Below, piece after piece: positions 1 to 8,999 of a stretch of 64,000 bases of DNA (position 1 is the first letter of the stretch; the number at the start of each line of letters is the position of its first letter). A program made the translations under genes and the position numbers. Origin of the DNA: Streptomyces sp. NBRC 110035 (GTDB lineage Bacteria > Actinomycetota > Actinomycetes > Streptomycetales > Streptomycetaceae); contig NZ_BBNN01000032.1 in assembly GCF_000829695.1 (NCBI RefSeq), positions 1-64,000 on the forward strand, read 5' to 3'. The notes beneath the pieces are model-generated. The model was not told the origin of the DNA. It saw nothing but the letters and a program-made list of their open reading frames with translations, and searched no databases.

Positions 1-121
1 CTCTCGGGCCGCGAGATCCCGGGCCCTCTGAGTTCCGGGGCCCTGCCCGTGTTCCGGGCCCTGTCCCGACCCGGCCCCGGGCCCCGACCGGGTACCCGGG
101 GCGCCCGGGGAGCGCCTGGCG
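1..121. other. Non-coding end downstream of the succinate dehydrogenase operon
   Basis: No gene is seen here. The stretch is extremely GC-rich and holds two near-identical copies of a 13-14-base motif around 33-46 and 51-64 (a GTTCCGG core followed by GGCCCTG). Several short inverted GGGCCC-type runs could act as a weak terminator for the leftward operon, but no clean long stem is present. Confidence 0.5.
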
Positions 122-898
122 TCAAGGCGGGGTCGACCGGCGCCGGATCCTGTTCCCGAGCCAGACGAGCGGGTCGTACTTGCGGTCCACCGCCCGTTCC
201 TTCAGCGGGATCAGCGCGTTGTCCGTGATCCTGATGCCCTCGGGGCACACCTCGGTGCAGCACTTGGTGATGTTGCAGTAACCGAGCCCGTGCTCGTCCT
301 GCGCCGTGCGTCCCCGGTCCAGGCCCGAGGCGTCGGCCGCGTCCAGCGGATGCATGTCCAGCTCCGCCACCCGCATCAGGAACCGCGGTCCGGCGAAGGC
401 CTGCTTGTTCTCCTCGTGGTCGCGGACGACATGGCAGGTGTCCTGGCACAGGAAGCACTCGATGCACTTGCGGAACTCCTGGGACCGCTCCACGTCCTCC
501 TGCGTCATCCGGTACTCGCCGGGCGCGACCCCCTCCGGCGGTACGAAGGCCGGGACCTCCCTGGCCTTGGTGTAGTTGAAGCCGACGTCCGTCACGAGGT
601 CGCGGATCACCGGGAAGGCCCGCAGCGGCGTCACGGTGATCGTCTCGTCCCGCGTGAAGACCGACATCCGGGTCATGCACAGCAGCCGCGGGCGGCCGTT
701 GATCTCCGCCGAGCACGAACCGCACTTGCCCGCCTTGCAGTTCCAGCGGACGGCGAGGTCGGGGGTCTGGGTGGCCTGCAGCCGGTGCACGATGTCGAGG
801 ACCACCTCGCCGTCGTGCACCTCCACCCGGAAGTCCTCCAGGCCGCCGCCCCGCACGTCCCCCCGCCACACCTTGAAGCGGGCCTCATAGCTGCTCAC
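122..898 (-). CDS. sdhB: Succinate dehydrogenase/fumarate reductase iron-sulfur subunit
   Basis: This 258-aa protein carries electrons from the flavoprotein to the quinone site of complex II. A plant-type [2Fe-2S] set is visible at C54, C59, C62 and C74. Two further cysteine groups follow, CIECFLCQDTC (C145-C155) and CNITKCCTEVCP (C208-C218), as expected for the [4Fe-4S] and [3Fe-4S] centres. The start is GTG, and its GTGA overlaps the stop of sdhA by 4 bases, so the two are translationally coupled. It is the last gene of a leftward operon of membrane subunit, flavoprotein and iron-sulfur subunit. The set resembles mycobacterial Sdh1 more than the classical sdhCDAB complex, and the physiological direction (succinate oxidation or fumarate reduction) cannot be read from sequence. 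Confidence 0.93.
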   Translation of the reverse strand: MSSYEARFKVWRGDVRGGGLEDFRVEVHDGEVVLDIVHRLQATQTPDLAVRWNCKAGKCGSCSAEINGRPRLLCMTRMSVFTRDETITVTPLRAFPVIRDLVTDVGFNYTKAREVPAFVPPEGVAPGEYRMTQEDVERSQEFRKCIECFLCQDTCHVVRDHEENKQAFAGPRFLMRVAELDMHPLDAADASGLDRGRTAQDEHGLGYCNITKCCTEVCPEGIRITDNALIPLKERAVDRKYDPLVWLGNRIRRRSTPP

Positions 899-2841
899 TC
901 GTACAGCTCCTCTTCGGTGAGGTACTTGACCAGCTCCTCCTTCTCGAAGAGGGCGAGCAGGTCGGGGCGGATGGGTTCGGTGGTCTCACGGGTGAGGGTG
1001 ATCTGGCCGCGCACGCTGCCGGTGGCCGCGAGACCGCCCGTGGGGTCGGTGAGCGCGCACAGCAGGTTGACGTTGCGCCAGGTGCGCTCCATCGCCGCGT
1101 GGTCCTCACGGGTGTGGCCGCCGCGCGACTCGGTGCGCTCCAGCGCCGCCCGGGCCACGCACTCGCTGACCAGCAGCATGTTCCTGAGGTCCAGGGCGAG
1201 GTGCCAGCCCGGGTTGAACTGCCGGTGCCCCTCGACCCCGGCCCGGCGGGCCCGTACCCGCAGCGCGGCGAGCTTCTCCAGGGCCTGCTCCATCTCGTGC
1301 TCGCGGCGGATGATGCCGACCAGGTCGTTCATCGTCTGCTGGAGTTCCTGGTGCAGGGTGTACGGGTTCTCCGGCGGCCCCTCGTCGGGTCCCCCGCCCT
1401 CCGCGGAGAACGGCCGCAGTGCCTCCGCGGCGGCGGCGTCCACCTGGACGTCGTCCACCCGGGGCCGCTCCCGACCCCGCCCCCGCCCGTGTCCCGCCGC
1501 GTGCTCGGCCGCGTGCCGGCCCGCCCGGCGCCCGAACACCAGCAGGTCGGAGAGGGAGTTGCCGCCCAGCCGGTTGGAGCCGTGCATGCCGCCGGCCACC
1601 TCGCCGGCCGCGAACAGCCCCGGCACCCCGCGCGCCGCCGCCGTGTCCGAGTCGACGGCGATGCCGCCCATCACGTAGTGGCAGGTGGGCCCGACCTCCA
1701 TCGCCTCCGCCGTGATGTCGACGTCCGCCAGCTCCTTGAACTGGTGGTACATCGACGGCAGCCGGCGTCTGATGACCTCGGCCGGCATCCGGGTGGACAC
1801 GTCCAGGAAGACCCCGCCGTGCGGGGAGCCGCGGCCCGCCTTCACCTCGGCGTTGATCGCGCGGGCGACCTCGTCGCGGGGGAGCAGTTCGGGGGGACGG
1901 CGGTGGTGGTCCGGGTCGTCGTACCAGCGGTCGCCCTCCTCCTCGGACTCGGCGTACTTCTCCTTGAAGACGTCCGGCACGTAGTCGAACATGAAGCGCT
2001 TGCCGTCGGAGTTGCGCAGCACCCCGCCGTCGCCGCGCACCGACTCCGTGACCAGGATGCCCTTCACCGACGGCGGCCAGACCATGCCCGTCGGGTGGAA
2101 CTGCACGAACTCCATGTTGAGCAGCGGGGCCCCGGCCAGCAGCGCCAGCGCGTGGCCGTCGCCGGTGTACTCCCACGAGTTCGACGTCACCTTGAAGGAC
2201 TTGCCGATGCCGCCCGTGGCGAGGACCACGGCGGGTGCCCGAAGGACGAAGAAGCGCCCGGACTCCCGCTCGTAGCCGAAGACACCGGAAACATGACGGC
2301 CGTCCTTGAGCACGCGGGTGACCGTGCACTCCTGGAAGACCCTCAGCCGGGACTCGTGGTCGCCGGTCTCCCGGAAGTCCTCCTGCTGGAGGGCGACGAT
2401 CTTCTGCTGGAGGGTGCGGATCAGCTCCAGGCCGGTGCGGTCGCCGACGTGCGCGAGGCGCGGGTACTCGTGGCCGCCGAAGTTGCGCTGCGAGATCCGG
2501 CCGTCCTTCGTCCGGTCGAACAGCGCGCCCCAGGTCTCCAGCTCCCACACCCGCTGCGGCGCCTCTTGGGCGTGCAGCTCGGCCATCCGCCACTGGTTGA
2601 GGAACTTCCCGCCGCGCAGGGTGTCGCGGAAGTGGACCTTCCAGTTGTCGCCGGTGTTGACGTTGGCCATGGCGGCGGCGATCCCGCCCTCGGCCATCAC
2701 GGTGTGGGCCTTGCCGAACAGCGACTTGCAGATCACCGCCGTACGGGCGCCCCGCTCGCGTGCCTCGACGGCGGCGCGCAGTCCGGCGCCGCCCGCACCG
2801 ACCACGACGACGTCCCATTCCTGCCGGTCGACCACGGGCAT
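895..2841 (-). CDS. sdhA: Succinate dehydrogenase flavoprotein subunit (Sdh1 type)
   Basis: This 648-aa FAD-binding catalytic subunit oxidises succinate to fumarate. A GAGGAG dinucleotide fold lies at residues 15-20. H46, in the short stretch KAHTVMAEGG, is the likely covalent flavin-attachment histidine. FHPTG at 248-252 and TESVRGDGG at 265-273 carry the substrate-site residues, and a GSNRLGGNSL motif lies further on. The region near residues 435-470 is rich in Arg, Gly and charged residues. It starts at ATG 2841, follows the membrane-subunit gene by about 30 bases and overlaps sdhB by 4 bases. Identity as the flavoprotein is secure; assignment to the Sdh1 branch is by recognition only. Confidence 0.95.
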   Translation of the reverse strand: MPVVDRQEWDVVVVGAGGAGLRAAVEARERGARTAVICKSLFGKAHTVMAEGGIAAAMANVNTGDNWKVHFRDTLRGGKFLNQWRMAELHAQEAPQRVWELETWGALFDRTKDGRISQRNFGGHEYPRLAHVGDRTGLELIRTLQQKIVALQQEDFRETGDHESRLRVFQECTVTRVLKDGRHVSGVFGYERESGRFFVLRAPAVVLATGGIGKSFKVTSNSWEYTGDGHALALLAGAPLLNMEFVQFHPTGMVWPPSVKGILVTESVRGDGGVLRNSDGKRFMFDYVPDVFKEKYAESEEEGDRWYDDPDHHRRPPELLPRDEVARAINAEVKAGRGSPHGGVFLDVSTRMPAEVIRRRLPSMYHQFKELADVDITAEAMEVGPTCHYVMGGIAVDSDTAAARGVPGLFAAGEVAGGMHGSNRLGGNSLSDLLVFGRRAGRHAAEHAAGHGRGRGRERPRVDDVQVDAAAAEALRPFSAEGGGPDEGPPENPYTLHQELQQTMNDLVGIIRREHEMEQALEKLAALRVRARRAGVEGHRQFNPGWHLALDLRNMLLVSECVARAALERTESRGGHTREDHAAMERTWRNVNLLCALTDPTGGLAATGSVRGQITLTRETTEPIRPDLLALFEKEELVKYLTEEELYE

Positions 2842-2870
2842 CAGGCAGTCCCCACTCAGCTAGAAGAAAC

Positions 2871-3707
2871 CTAGAAGAAACGCGGATCGTCGAAGGCGCC
2901 GGACGCGACGAGGTAGACGTAGAGGTCGGCGACCGCCACGCTCACCAGCGACGCCCAGGCGAGCTGCATGTGCCGGGCGTTCAGCCGGCCCACCCACTGC
3001 CACATCCGGTAGCGCACGGGATGCCGGGAGAAGTGCTTGAGTTTGCCGCCGACGATGTGCCGGCAGGAGTGGCAGGAGACGGTGTACGCCCAGATCAGCG
3101 CGATGTTGACCAGGAAGACGAGGGTGCCGAGCCCCATGTGGCCCCACGCGTAGTCCTCGTCGCGGAAGGCGAGGGCGGTGTCGTAGGTCAGCACCAGGGC
3201 GACCAGGAGCGCCGCGTAGAAGAAGTACCGGTGGATGTTCTGCAGGATCAGCGGGAAGCGGGTCTCCCCGGTGTACTTCTTGTGCGGTTCGGCGACCGCG
3301 CAGGCCGGCGGGGACGCCCAGAAGCCCCGGTAGTAGGCCTTGCGGTAGTAGTAGCAGGTCAGGCGGAAGCCGAGCGGGAAGATCAGGATGAGGATCGCCG
3401 GTGAGAGGCCCCACCAGCCGCCGACGACCTCCCAGTTGGGTCCGCCGCGCATCGGCTCGCAGTTCTCGGCGAGGCACGGGGAGTAGAACGGCGAGACGTA
3501 CGGCGCCGCGTAGTAGTCCGCGTTCGACAGGGCCCGCCAGGTCGAGTAGACGACGAAGGCGAGCAGCCCGGCCGCGGTGGCGGCCGGGGCCAGCCACCAG
3601 CGGTCGGTCCGCAGGTGCGGAGCGGCGATCGCGGCGCGGGTACCGGTTCTCACGCCGGTGCGTCGGGGTGGGGGTTCTGTGGCGGGAGGTTCCGTGCCAG
3701 TGGCCAC
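2871..3707 (-). CDS. Succinate dehydrogenase membrane anchor subunit, multi-TM
   Basis: This predicted 278-aa inner-membrane subunit anchors the dehydrogenase. I count about five hydrophobic segments after a hydrophilic, proline-rich N-terminus of about 35 residues. Histidines sit in the membrane part (IHRYFFY, CHSCRHIVGG) and could ligate haem. I chose the GTG at 3707 because the reading frame is open far upstream but the upstream part looks non-coding and lacks family-like sequence. Two copies of CTAGAAGAAA occur at 2861-2880, the second containing the stop. It is the first gene of the three-gene sdh operon. Confidence 0.85.
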   Translation of the reverse strand: MATGTEPPATEPPPRRTGVRTGTRAAIAAPHLRTDRWWLAPAATAAGLLAFVVYSTWRALSNADYYAAPYVSPFYSPCLAENCEPMRGGPNWEVVGGWWGLSPAILILIFPLGFRLTCYYYRKAYYRGFWASPPACAVAEPHKKYTGETRFPLILQNIHRYFFYAALLVALVLTYDTALAFRDEDYAWGHMGLGTLVFLVNIALIWAYTVSCHSCRHIVGGKLKHFSRHPVRYRMWQWVGRLNARHMQLAWASLVSVAVADLYVYLVASGAFDDPRFF

Positions 3708-3775
3708 TTGTCCGCTCCGGTCGGGGTCAGGGGGCGCGGCGGGTCCTGCGGGGTGGACGGGTGACTCGAACGGGA

Positions 3776-4069
3776 TCAGGGGGCGCGGCGGTCGCGCGCG
3801 CCGAGCCCCTCGTCGTCGATGTCCACCCACAGGGACGGGTCGTACGGCGCGTCGGAGATGGTGACGAGATCGGTCCGCTTCGGTACGCCGGCCGTGCTGG
3901 CGGCCGTCTCCCGGAGCAGCGCGACGCTCTCGCGCAGGTGGTTGGTGTCGGCCCGGACGCGGCGCATCTCCAGGCCGCCGCTGCCGAGCTGCTTCTCCAG
4001 GCGCCCCACCGACCGGATCAGGTCGTCGAGACTGCGCTGGACGGATACCAGTTCGTCGTGCACGGACAT
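3776..4069 (-). CDS. Small conserved hypothetical protein, coiled-coil
   Basis: This 97-aa hydrophilic protein has no signal peptide or membrane segment. Its first 60 residues have heptad-like spacing of Leu, Val and Ile with many charged residues (VSVQRSLDDLIRSVGRLEKQL), suggesting a coiled coil, and the acidic end contains WVDIDDEG. It is transcribed toward the sdh operon about 70 bases before the membrane-subunit start, so it may be the first gene of that transcript. I do not recognise a function. It could be a small scaffold or regulatory protein. Confidence 0.7.
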   Translation of the reverse strand: MSVHDELVSVQRSLDDLIRSVGRLEKQLGSGGLEMRRVRADTNHLRESVALLRETAASTAGVPKRTDLVTISDAPYDPSLWVDIDDEGLGARDRRAP

Positions 4070-4369
4070 GACTTGCCCTCACTTCCCGCGGGTCCTTCAG
4101 GTCCTTCAGGCCCAAGGCGGCAACGTTCGTGCGCCTGAGAGTGTTGCGCGTCACACCTTGCGCTGTGAAGGGATGTGCATCGATTGGCCGAGGCGCACGG
4201 GTGCACCGCGCGGTGTCGTGCGCCGTGCGGGTGACCTTTCGGTCCACGGCCGTCGTGTCGCTCCCGGTTGCCGAACCCTTTCCTCTTCAGTGGCCGCATA
4301 CATCAGATGAAATCCAAATACCACCAAAAGTGATCGTAACGCCCGCGGCTTCACGGAGGTAACCCAGAG
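4070..4369. promoter_or_regulatory. Divergent promoter region between sdh-side genes and the lipoprotein gene
   Basis: This 300-base gap separates two divergently transcribed genes and contains no gene. It is GC-rich except for an AT-rich block at about 4296-4340, just before the rightward lipoprotein start, which is where that promoter would be expected. A TCACA-N8-TGTGA inverted pair lies at 4151-4168. A good GGAGG ribosome-binding site is at 4355-4359, ten bases before ATG 4370. Confidence 0.5.
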
Positions 4370-6808
4370 ATGTCCCACGACGGCGTCGGCCCGCGCGCGG
4401 TCATGCGCTCGGTCGCCCTCCTCACCGCGGGCGCGCTCGCACTGCCCGCGCTGGCCGGATGCAGCTCCGACGACGACCCGGCCGGCCGGCCCCTCGCCGG
4501 CGGGGACATCGCCCACGCCGACCGCGCGCGGATCGCCGACGGCGGCACCCTGCGCTGGGCCGTGGACTCCGTCCCGGAGACCCTGAACGTCTTCCAGGCG
4601 GACGCCGACGCCACCACCACCCGGATCGCCCAGGCCGTACTGCCGTCGATGTACCGGATGGACGGCCGGGGGCGTCCGGCACGCAACCCCGACTACCTGG
4701 AGTCCGCCGAGGTCGTCGAGACCGAGCCCAGGCAGGTCGTCCTCTACAAGCTCAACCAGCAGGCCGTCTGGAGCGACGGCCGGGAGATCGGCGCCGCCGA
4801 CTTCGCCGCCCAGTGGCGCGCCCTGTCCGGCAAGGACTCCGCCTACTGGACCGCCCGCAACGCCGGCTACGACCGCATCGAGAAGATCCAGCGCGGCAAG
4901 AGCGACCTGGAGGTCAAGGTCACCTTCAGCCGTCCCTACGCCGACTGGAGGTCGCTGTTCGCGCCGCTCTACCCCAAGGACGTCATGGGCGCCCCGGACT
5001 CCTTCAACGACGGGGCCCGCACGAAGCTGAAGGTCACCGCCGGCCCGTTCGAGGTGAAGAAGGTCGACCGCAAGACCGACGAGGTCACCCTCACCCGCAA
5101 CGCCCGCTGGTGGGGCGAGCCGGCCCGGCTCTCCACGATCGTGCTGCGCGAGGTCCCCCGCGACGAACGGATCGCCGCGCTCACCGACGGAACCCTGGAC
5201 CTGGCCGAGATCGACGCCCCGGCCGCCCGCCGCATCTCCGTCGCCGCCGGCCCGCAGGACACGGACGCGGACGCGAGCAAGAGCGCGAGCGAGAGTGCGA
5301 GCGCGCGGGGCGGTGGGGTCGCGGGCGGTACATCCCTGATGGGACCCCGGGCCGCCGGGTTCGGGGCCGGGCGGTCCGCGGCCGGGGCCCTGCGCTCCTG
5401 GGCCCTCGCGAACGGCTCCGACGAGGAGGCCGCCGACGAGGAGACCTCCGCCCGCGCGGAGCAGCGCGAGGCCGCCGCGGAGCTCGCGCGCGAGGAGCGG
5501 GCCCTCAGCGGTTTCGAGGTGCGCAAGTCGCTGGAGCCCGCCTACACCCAGCTCGCCCTCAACGGAGCCGAGGGCCCCCTCGCCGACGACCGGGTCCGCC
5601 GCGCCGTGGCCCGCGCCCTGGACCGGCGGGACCTGGCGGAAGCGGTCCTGAAACCGCTCGGCCTGCCCGCCGAGCCCGTCGGCAGCCACCTCGCGCTTTC
5701 CGGGCAGGCCGCCTACGCCGACGGCAGCGGCGCCCTCGGCGACCAGAACGCCAAGGAGGCGAGGGCCCTGCTCGCGGACGCCGGCTGGGTACCGGGCGGC
5801 CCGGTGAAGAAGGACGAGCAGGCCGCCGGCGCAGAGGGCAGGAAGGCGGAATCGTCCGACGAGGCTTCCGACAAGGACAAGGACAAGGACTCCGGGAACG
5901 GCGACGACGACGGCACGTACATCGTCGGCGAGGACGAGGAAGGGGACGCCGAGGACCACGAGGGTGACGGCGGGGACGACGGAAACAACGGCGACGACGA
6001 CCACCTCGCCCAGGACGGCACCCAGCACACGCGGCTGAGCCGGGGCGGCGCCCCCGGCGCCTACGCCCCCGTGGGCACCGCCGCCCCCGTCCAGGCGGAG
6101 GACGCCCCGCTCGCCAAGGACGGCAAGGCGCTCACGCTCGACTTCGTGCTCCCCTCCGGCCCCGGCTCGGAGGTCCTCGGCACCGTGGCGGACCGGATCA
6201 CGAAGATGCTGGAGCGGGTCGGCATCCGTACGGAGATCACCGAGGTCGACGACGAGAGCTATTTCACGGACCACATCGCCTCCGGTGAGTACGACCTCGC
6301 CCTCTACTCCTGGCCCGCGACCGCCTACCCCGCCACCGACGCCCGCCCCGTCTACGCCAAGCCGGTCCCGGCCGCCGACGGCTCGCTGAACGTCGGGCAG
6401 AACTACACCCGCGTCGGCACCGACCAGGTCGACCAGCTCTTCGACCAGGCCCTCGCGACGCTCGACGACGCGAAGCGCGCCGAACTGCTCCGCAAGGCGG
6501 ACGCCCGTATCTGGGCGGCGGCCGGCTCGATCCCCCTCTACCAGCGCCCCCAGCTCACCGCCGCCCGCAAGGACCTGGCCAACACCGGCGCGTTCGGTTT
6601 CCGTACCCCGGTCTACGAGGACATGGGGTACCTGAAGAAGGGAGCGCAGGGCCAGACCGGCACACCGTGGGGGGAGGCCCCCGAGCCCTTCGGCTCCGGT
6701 TCCGCCTCGGAGCGGGATCCGGAGTCGGAACGGGAATCGGACTCGGAGCCGGAATCGGACCCGGAGCCGGAATCGGACCCCGAATCGGAGCCGGAGTCGG
6801 ATTCCTGA
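4370..6808 (+). CDS. Peptide-type ABC transporter substrate-binding lipoprotein with acidic inserts
   Basis: This 812-aa exported lipoprotein of the SBP_bac_5 (DppA/OppA) family is expected to bind peptides or related ligands outside the membrane. The signal peptide ends in a LAGC lipobox with C31 as the lipidated residue. The fold is recognisable from GGTLRWAVDS (ligand-binding start) through the C-terminal IPLYQRPQ region. It is far longer than the usual 500-600 aa because of two low-complexity inserts: one of Ser, Ala and Gly at about residue 300, and a very acidic Asp/Glu/Gly run at about residues 490-550. A C-terminal tail is made of Glu-Ser-Asp repeats. No permease or ATPase gene is adjacent, so it is an orphan that may serve the two importers downstream or act as a sensor. 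It is followed by typA. Confidence 0.88.
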   Translation: MSHDGVGPRAVMRSVALLTAGALALPALAGCSSDDDPAGRPLAGGDIAHADRARIADGGTLRWAVDSVPETLNVFQADADATTTRIAQAVLPSMYRMDGRGRPARNPDYLESAEVVETEPRQVVLYKLNQQAVWSDGREIGAADFAAQWRALSGKDSAYWTARNAGYDRIEKIQRGKSDLEVKVTFSRPYADWRSLFAPLYPKDVMGAPDSFNDGARTKLKVTAGPFEVKKVDRKTDEVTLTRNARWWGEPARLSTIVLREVPRDERIAALTDGTLDLAEIDAPAARRISVAAGPQDTDADASKSASESASARGGGVAGGTSLMGPRAAGFGAGRSAAGALRSWALANGSDEEAADEETSARAEQREAAAELAREERALSGFEVRKSLEPAYTQLALNGAEGPLADDRVRRAVARALDRRDLAEAVLKPLGLPAEPVGSHLALSGQAAYADGSGALGDQNAKEARALLADAGWVPGGPVKKDEQAAGAEGRKAESSDEASDKDKDKDSGNGDDDGTYIVGEDEEGDAEDHEGDGGDDGNNGDDDHLAQDGTQHTRLSRGGAPGAYAPVGTAAPVQAEDAPLAKDGKALTLDFVLPSGPGSEVLGTVADRITKMLERVGIRTEITEVDDESYFTDHIASGEYDLALYSWPATAYPATDARPVYAKPVPAADGSLNVGQNYTRVGTDQVDQLFDQALATLDDAKRAELLRKADARIWAAAGSIPLYQRPQLTAARKDLANTGAFGFRTPVYEDMGYLKKGAQGQTGTPWGEAPEPFGSGSASERDPESERESDSEPESDPEPESDPESEPESDS
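6712..6807 (+). repeat. Degenerate repeats encoding the acidic Glu-Ser-Asp tail
   Basis: The last 32 or so codons of the lipoprotein gene consist of degenerate GAATCGGA/GAGTCGGA units with an approximate period of 6 to 18 bases, encoding alternating Glu, Ser, Asp and Pro. Such a tract can change length by slippage without leaving frame when units of 6 or 18 are gained or lost. Confidence 0.8.
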
Positions 6809-6997
6809 TCAGTCCTGATCACCCCGTGTGACGGCCCGTGTGACGGCCCGTGCGGCCGGTCCGGACGAGGAGGGCGAGCCCCCGGTGCCGGGGGCCCGTA
6901 CCATGGGGGGTGGCCGCGGCGTGTCCAGCCCGGCAGGGCCCGCGCACCGCAGCCGTCTGCGCAGGGCATTCCTCACCATTCCGGGAGTACGCCTTTT

Positions 6998-8905
6998 ATG
7001 GCCACGCGCCACGACATCCGCAACGTCGCCATCGTCGCCCACGTCGACCACGGCAAGACCACCATCGTCGACGGCATGCTGAAGCAGGCCGGCGCCTTCG
7101 CCGCGCACCAGCTCGACTCGGTCGACGACCGCATGATGGACTCGAACGACCTGGAGCGTGAGAAGGGCATCACGATCCTCGCCAAGAACACGGCGGTGAA
7201 GTACCACCCCAAGGACGGCGGGGACCTGATCACGATCAACATCATCGACACCCCCGGCCACGCCGACTTCGGTGGCGAGGTCGAGCGCGGTCTGTCGATG
7301 GTCGACGGTGTCGTGCTGCTCGTCGACGCCTCCGAGGGCCCGCTGCCGCAGACCCGCTTCGTGCTGCGCAAGGCGCTCCAGCAGCGGCTGCCGATCATCC
7401 TCTGCATCAACAAGACGGACCGTCCGGACGCCCGTATCGACGAGGTGGTCAACGAGACCTACGACCTCTTCCTCGACCTGGACGCCGACGAGGAGCAGAT
7501 CGAGTTCCCGATCGTCTACGCCTGCGGCCGTGACGGGGTCGCCTCGCTGACCAAGCCGGAGGACGGCACGGTCCCGGCCGACTCGGACTCGCTCGAGCCG
7601 TTCTTCTCCACCATCCTGTCGCACATCCCGGCCCCCACCTACGACGAGGGCGCCCCGCTCCAGGCCCACGTCACCAACCTCGACGCCGACAACTTCCTCG
7701 GCCGGATCGCGCTGCTGCGCGTGCACCAGGGCGAGCTGAAGAAGGGGCAGACCGTCGCGTGGATGAAGCGCGACGGGACCGTGTCCAACGTGCGCATCTC
7801 CGAGCTGATGATGACCGAGGCGCTCACCCGCAAGCCCGCCGAGAAGGCCGGCCCCGGTGACATCTGCGCGGTCGCCGGTATCCCGGAGATCATGATCGGC
7901 GAGACCCTGGCCGACCCGGAGACCCCGGTTCCGCTGCCGCTGATCACGGTGGACGAGCCCGCGATCTCCATGACCATCGGCACCAACACCTCGCCGCTGG
8001 TCGGCCGCGGCGGCACCGGCAAGGGCGCGGACGCGAAGGCGGCCGTGAAGGACCGCAAGGTCACCGCCCGCCAGGTCAAGGACCGCCTGGACCGCGAGCT
8101 CATCGGCAACGTGTCGCTGCGCGTCCTGGACACCGGCCGCCCCGACGCCTGGGAGGTGCAGGGCCGCGGCGAGCTGGCACTGGCGATCCTGGTCGAGCAG
8201 ATGCGCCGGGAGGGCTACGAGCTGACCGTCGGCAAGCCGCAGGTCGTCACCCGCGAGATCGACGGCAAGGTGCACGAGCCCGTCGAGCGCATGACGATCG
8301 ACGTGCCCGAGGAGCACATGGGCGCGGTCACGCAGGTGATGGGCGTCCGCAAGGGCCGGATGGACAACATGTCGAACCACGGCTCCGGCTGGGTGCGTCT
8401 GGAGTTCGTGGTGCCCTCGCGCGGTCTGATCGGCTTCCGTACCGAGTTCCTCACGCAGACCCGCGGCACCGGCATCGCGCACTCCATCCACGAGGGCCAC
8501 GAGCCCTGGTTCGGACCGCTGCAGACCCGGAACAACGGCTCCCTGGTCGCCGACCGCTCCGGCGCGGTCACCGCGTTCGCGATGACCAACCTGCAGGAGC
8601 GCGGCGTGCTGTTCGTCGAGCCCGGCACCGAGGTGTACGAGGGCATGATCGTCGGCGAGAACTCCCGCGCCGACGACATGGACGTCAACATCACCAAGGA
8701 GAAGAAGCTCACCAACATGCGGTCGTCCTCGGCGGACTCGTTCGAGGCGATCGTCCCGCCGCGCAAGCTGTCGCTGGAGCAGTCCCTGGAGTTCTGCCGC
8801 GACGACGAGTGCGTCGAGGTGACCCCGGAGTCGGTCCGTATCCGCAAGGTGAACCTGGACGGCCGCGAGCGCGCCCGTGCCGCGAGCCGCGCCAAGCACG
8901 GCTGA
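6998..8905 (+). CDS. typA: Ribosome-associated translational GTPase TypA/BipA
   Basis: This 635-aa cytoplasmic GTPase of the EF-G-like translation factor superfamily is implicated in 50S assembly and stress or cold adaptation. The G1 loop AHVDHGKTT is at residues 14-22. The switch region REKGITILAKNT, the G3 motif DTPGHADF and the G4 motif NKTD follow in order, then domains like EF-G III and V and the TypA-specific C-terminal domain (LTNMRSSSADSFEAI). The length is normal for the family. ATG 6998 has a GGGAG about 11 bases upstream. It stands alone and ends in a strong hairpin. Confidence 0.96.
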   Translation: MATRHDIRNVAIVAHVDHGKTTIVDGMLKQAGAFAAHQLDSVDDRMMDSNDLEREKGITILAKNTAVKYHPKDGGDLITINIIDTPGHADFGGEVERGLSMVDGVVLLVDASEGPLPQTRFVLRKALQQRLPIILCINKTDRPDARIDEVVNETYDLFLDLDADEEQIEFPIVYACGRDGVASLTKPEDGTVPADSDSLEPFFSTILSHIPAPTYDEGAPLQAHVTNLDADNFLGRIALLRVHQGELKKGQTVAWMKRDGTVSNVRISELMMTEALTRKPAEKAGPGDICAVAGIPEIMIGETLADPETPVPLPLITVDEPAISMTIGTNTSPLVGRGGTGKGADAKAAVKDRKVTARQVKDRLDRELIGNVSLRVLDTGRPDAWEVQGRGELALAILVEQMRREGYELTVGKPQVVTREIDGKVHEPVERMTIDVPEEHMGAVTQVMGVRKGRMDNMSNHGSGWVRLEFVVPSRGLIGFRTEFLTQTRGTGIAHSIHEGHEPWFGPLQTRNNGSLVADRSGAVTAFAMTNLQERGVLFVEPGTEVYEGMIVGENSRADDMDVNITKEKKLTNMRSSSADSFEAIVPPRKLSLEQSLEFCRDDECVEVTPESVRIRKVNLDGRERARAASRAKHG

Positions 8906-8936
8906 CCCACCGTCCCGCGCAGGCACGCAGGCACGC

Positions 8937-8986
8937 GCACACAGCGCCGGGCACCCCTGCTCCCAGGGGTGCCCGGCGCTGTGTGC
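8937..8986 (+). terminator. Perfect 23-bp hairpin terminator of typA
   Basis: Arms 8937-8959 and 8964-8986 are exact reverse complements with a 4-base CTCC loop. It lies 31 bases after the typA stop. There is no U tract, as is usual in high-GC actinobacteria. Confidence 0.92.
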
Positions 8987-8999
8987 ACCCGCACCGCGC

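Noticed and set aside
4151..4168. TCACA-N8-TGTGA pair resembling half sites of a CRP-type operator
   Set aside because: The half sites are in the reverse order of the usual TGTGA-N6-TCACA and the spacing differs; a chance match is likely.
4151..6274. A 707-codon minus-strand frame opposite the lipoprotein gene
   Set aside because: It has the composition of a shadow frame (Gly, Val, Leu, Arg runs), and the opposite strand has a lipobox and a recognisable binding-protein fold.
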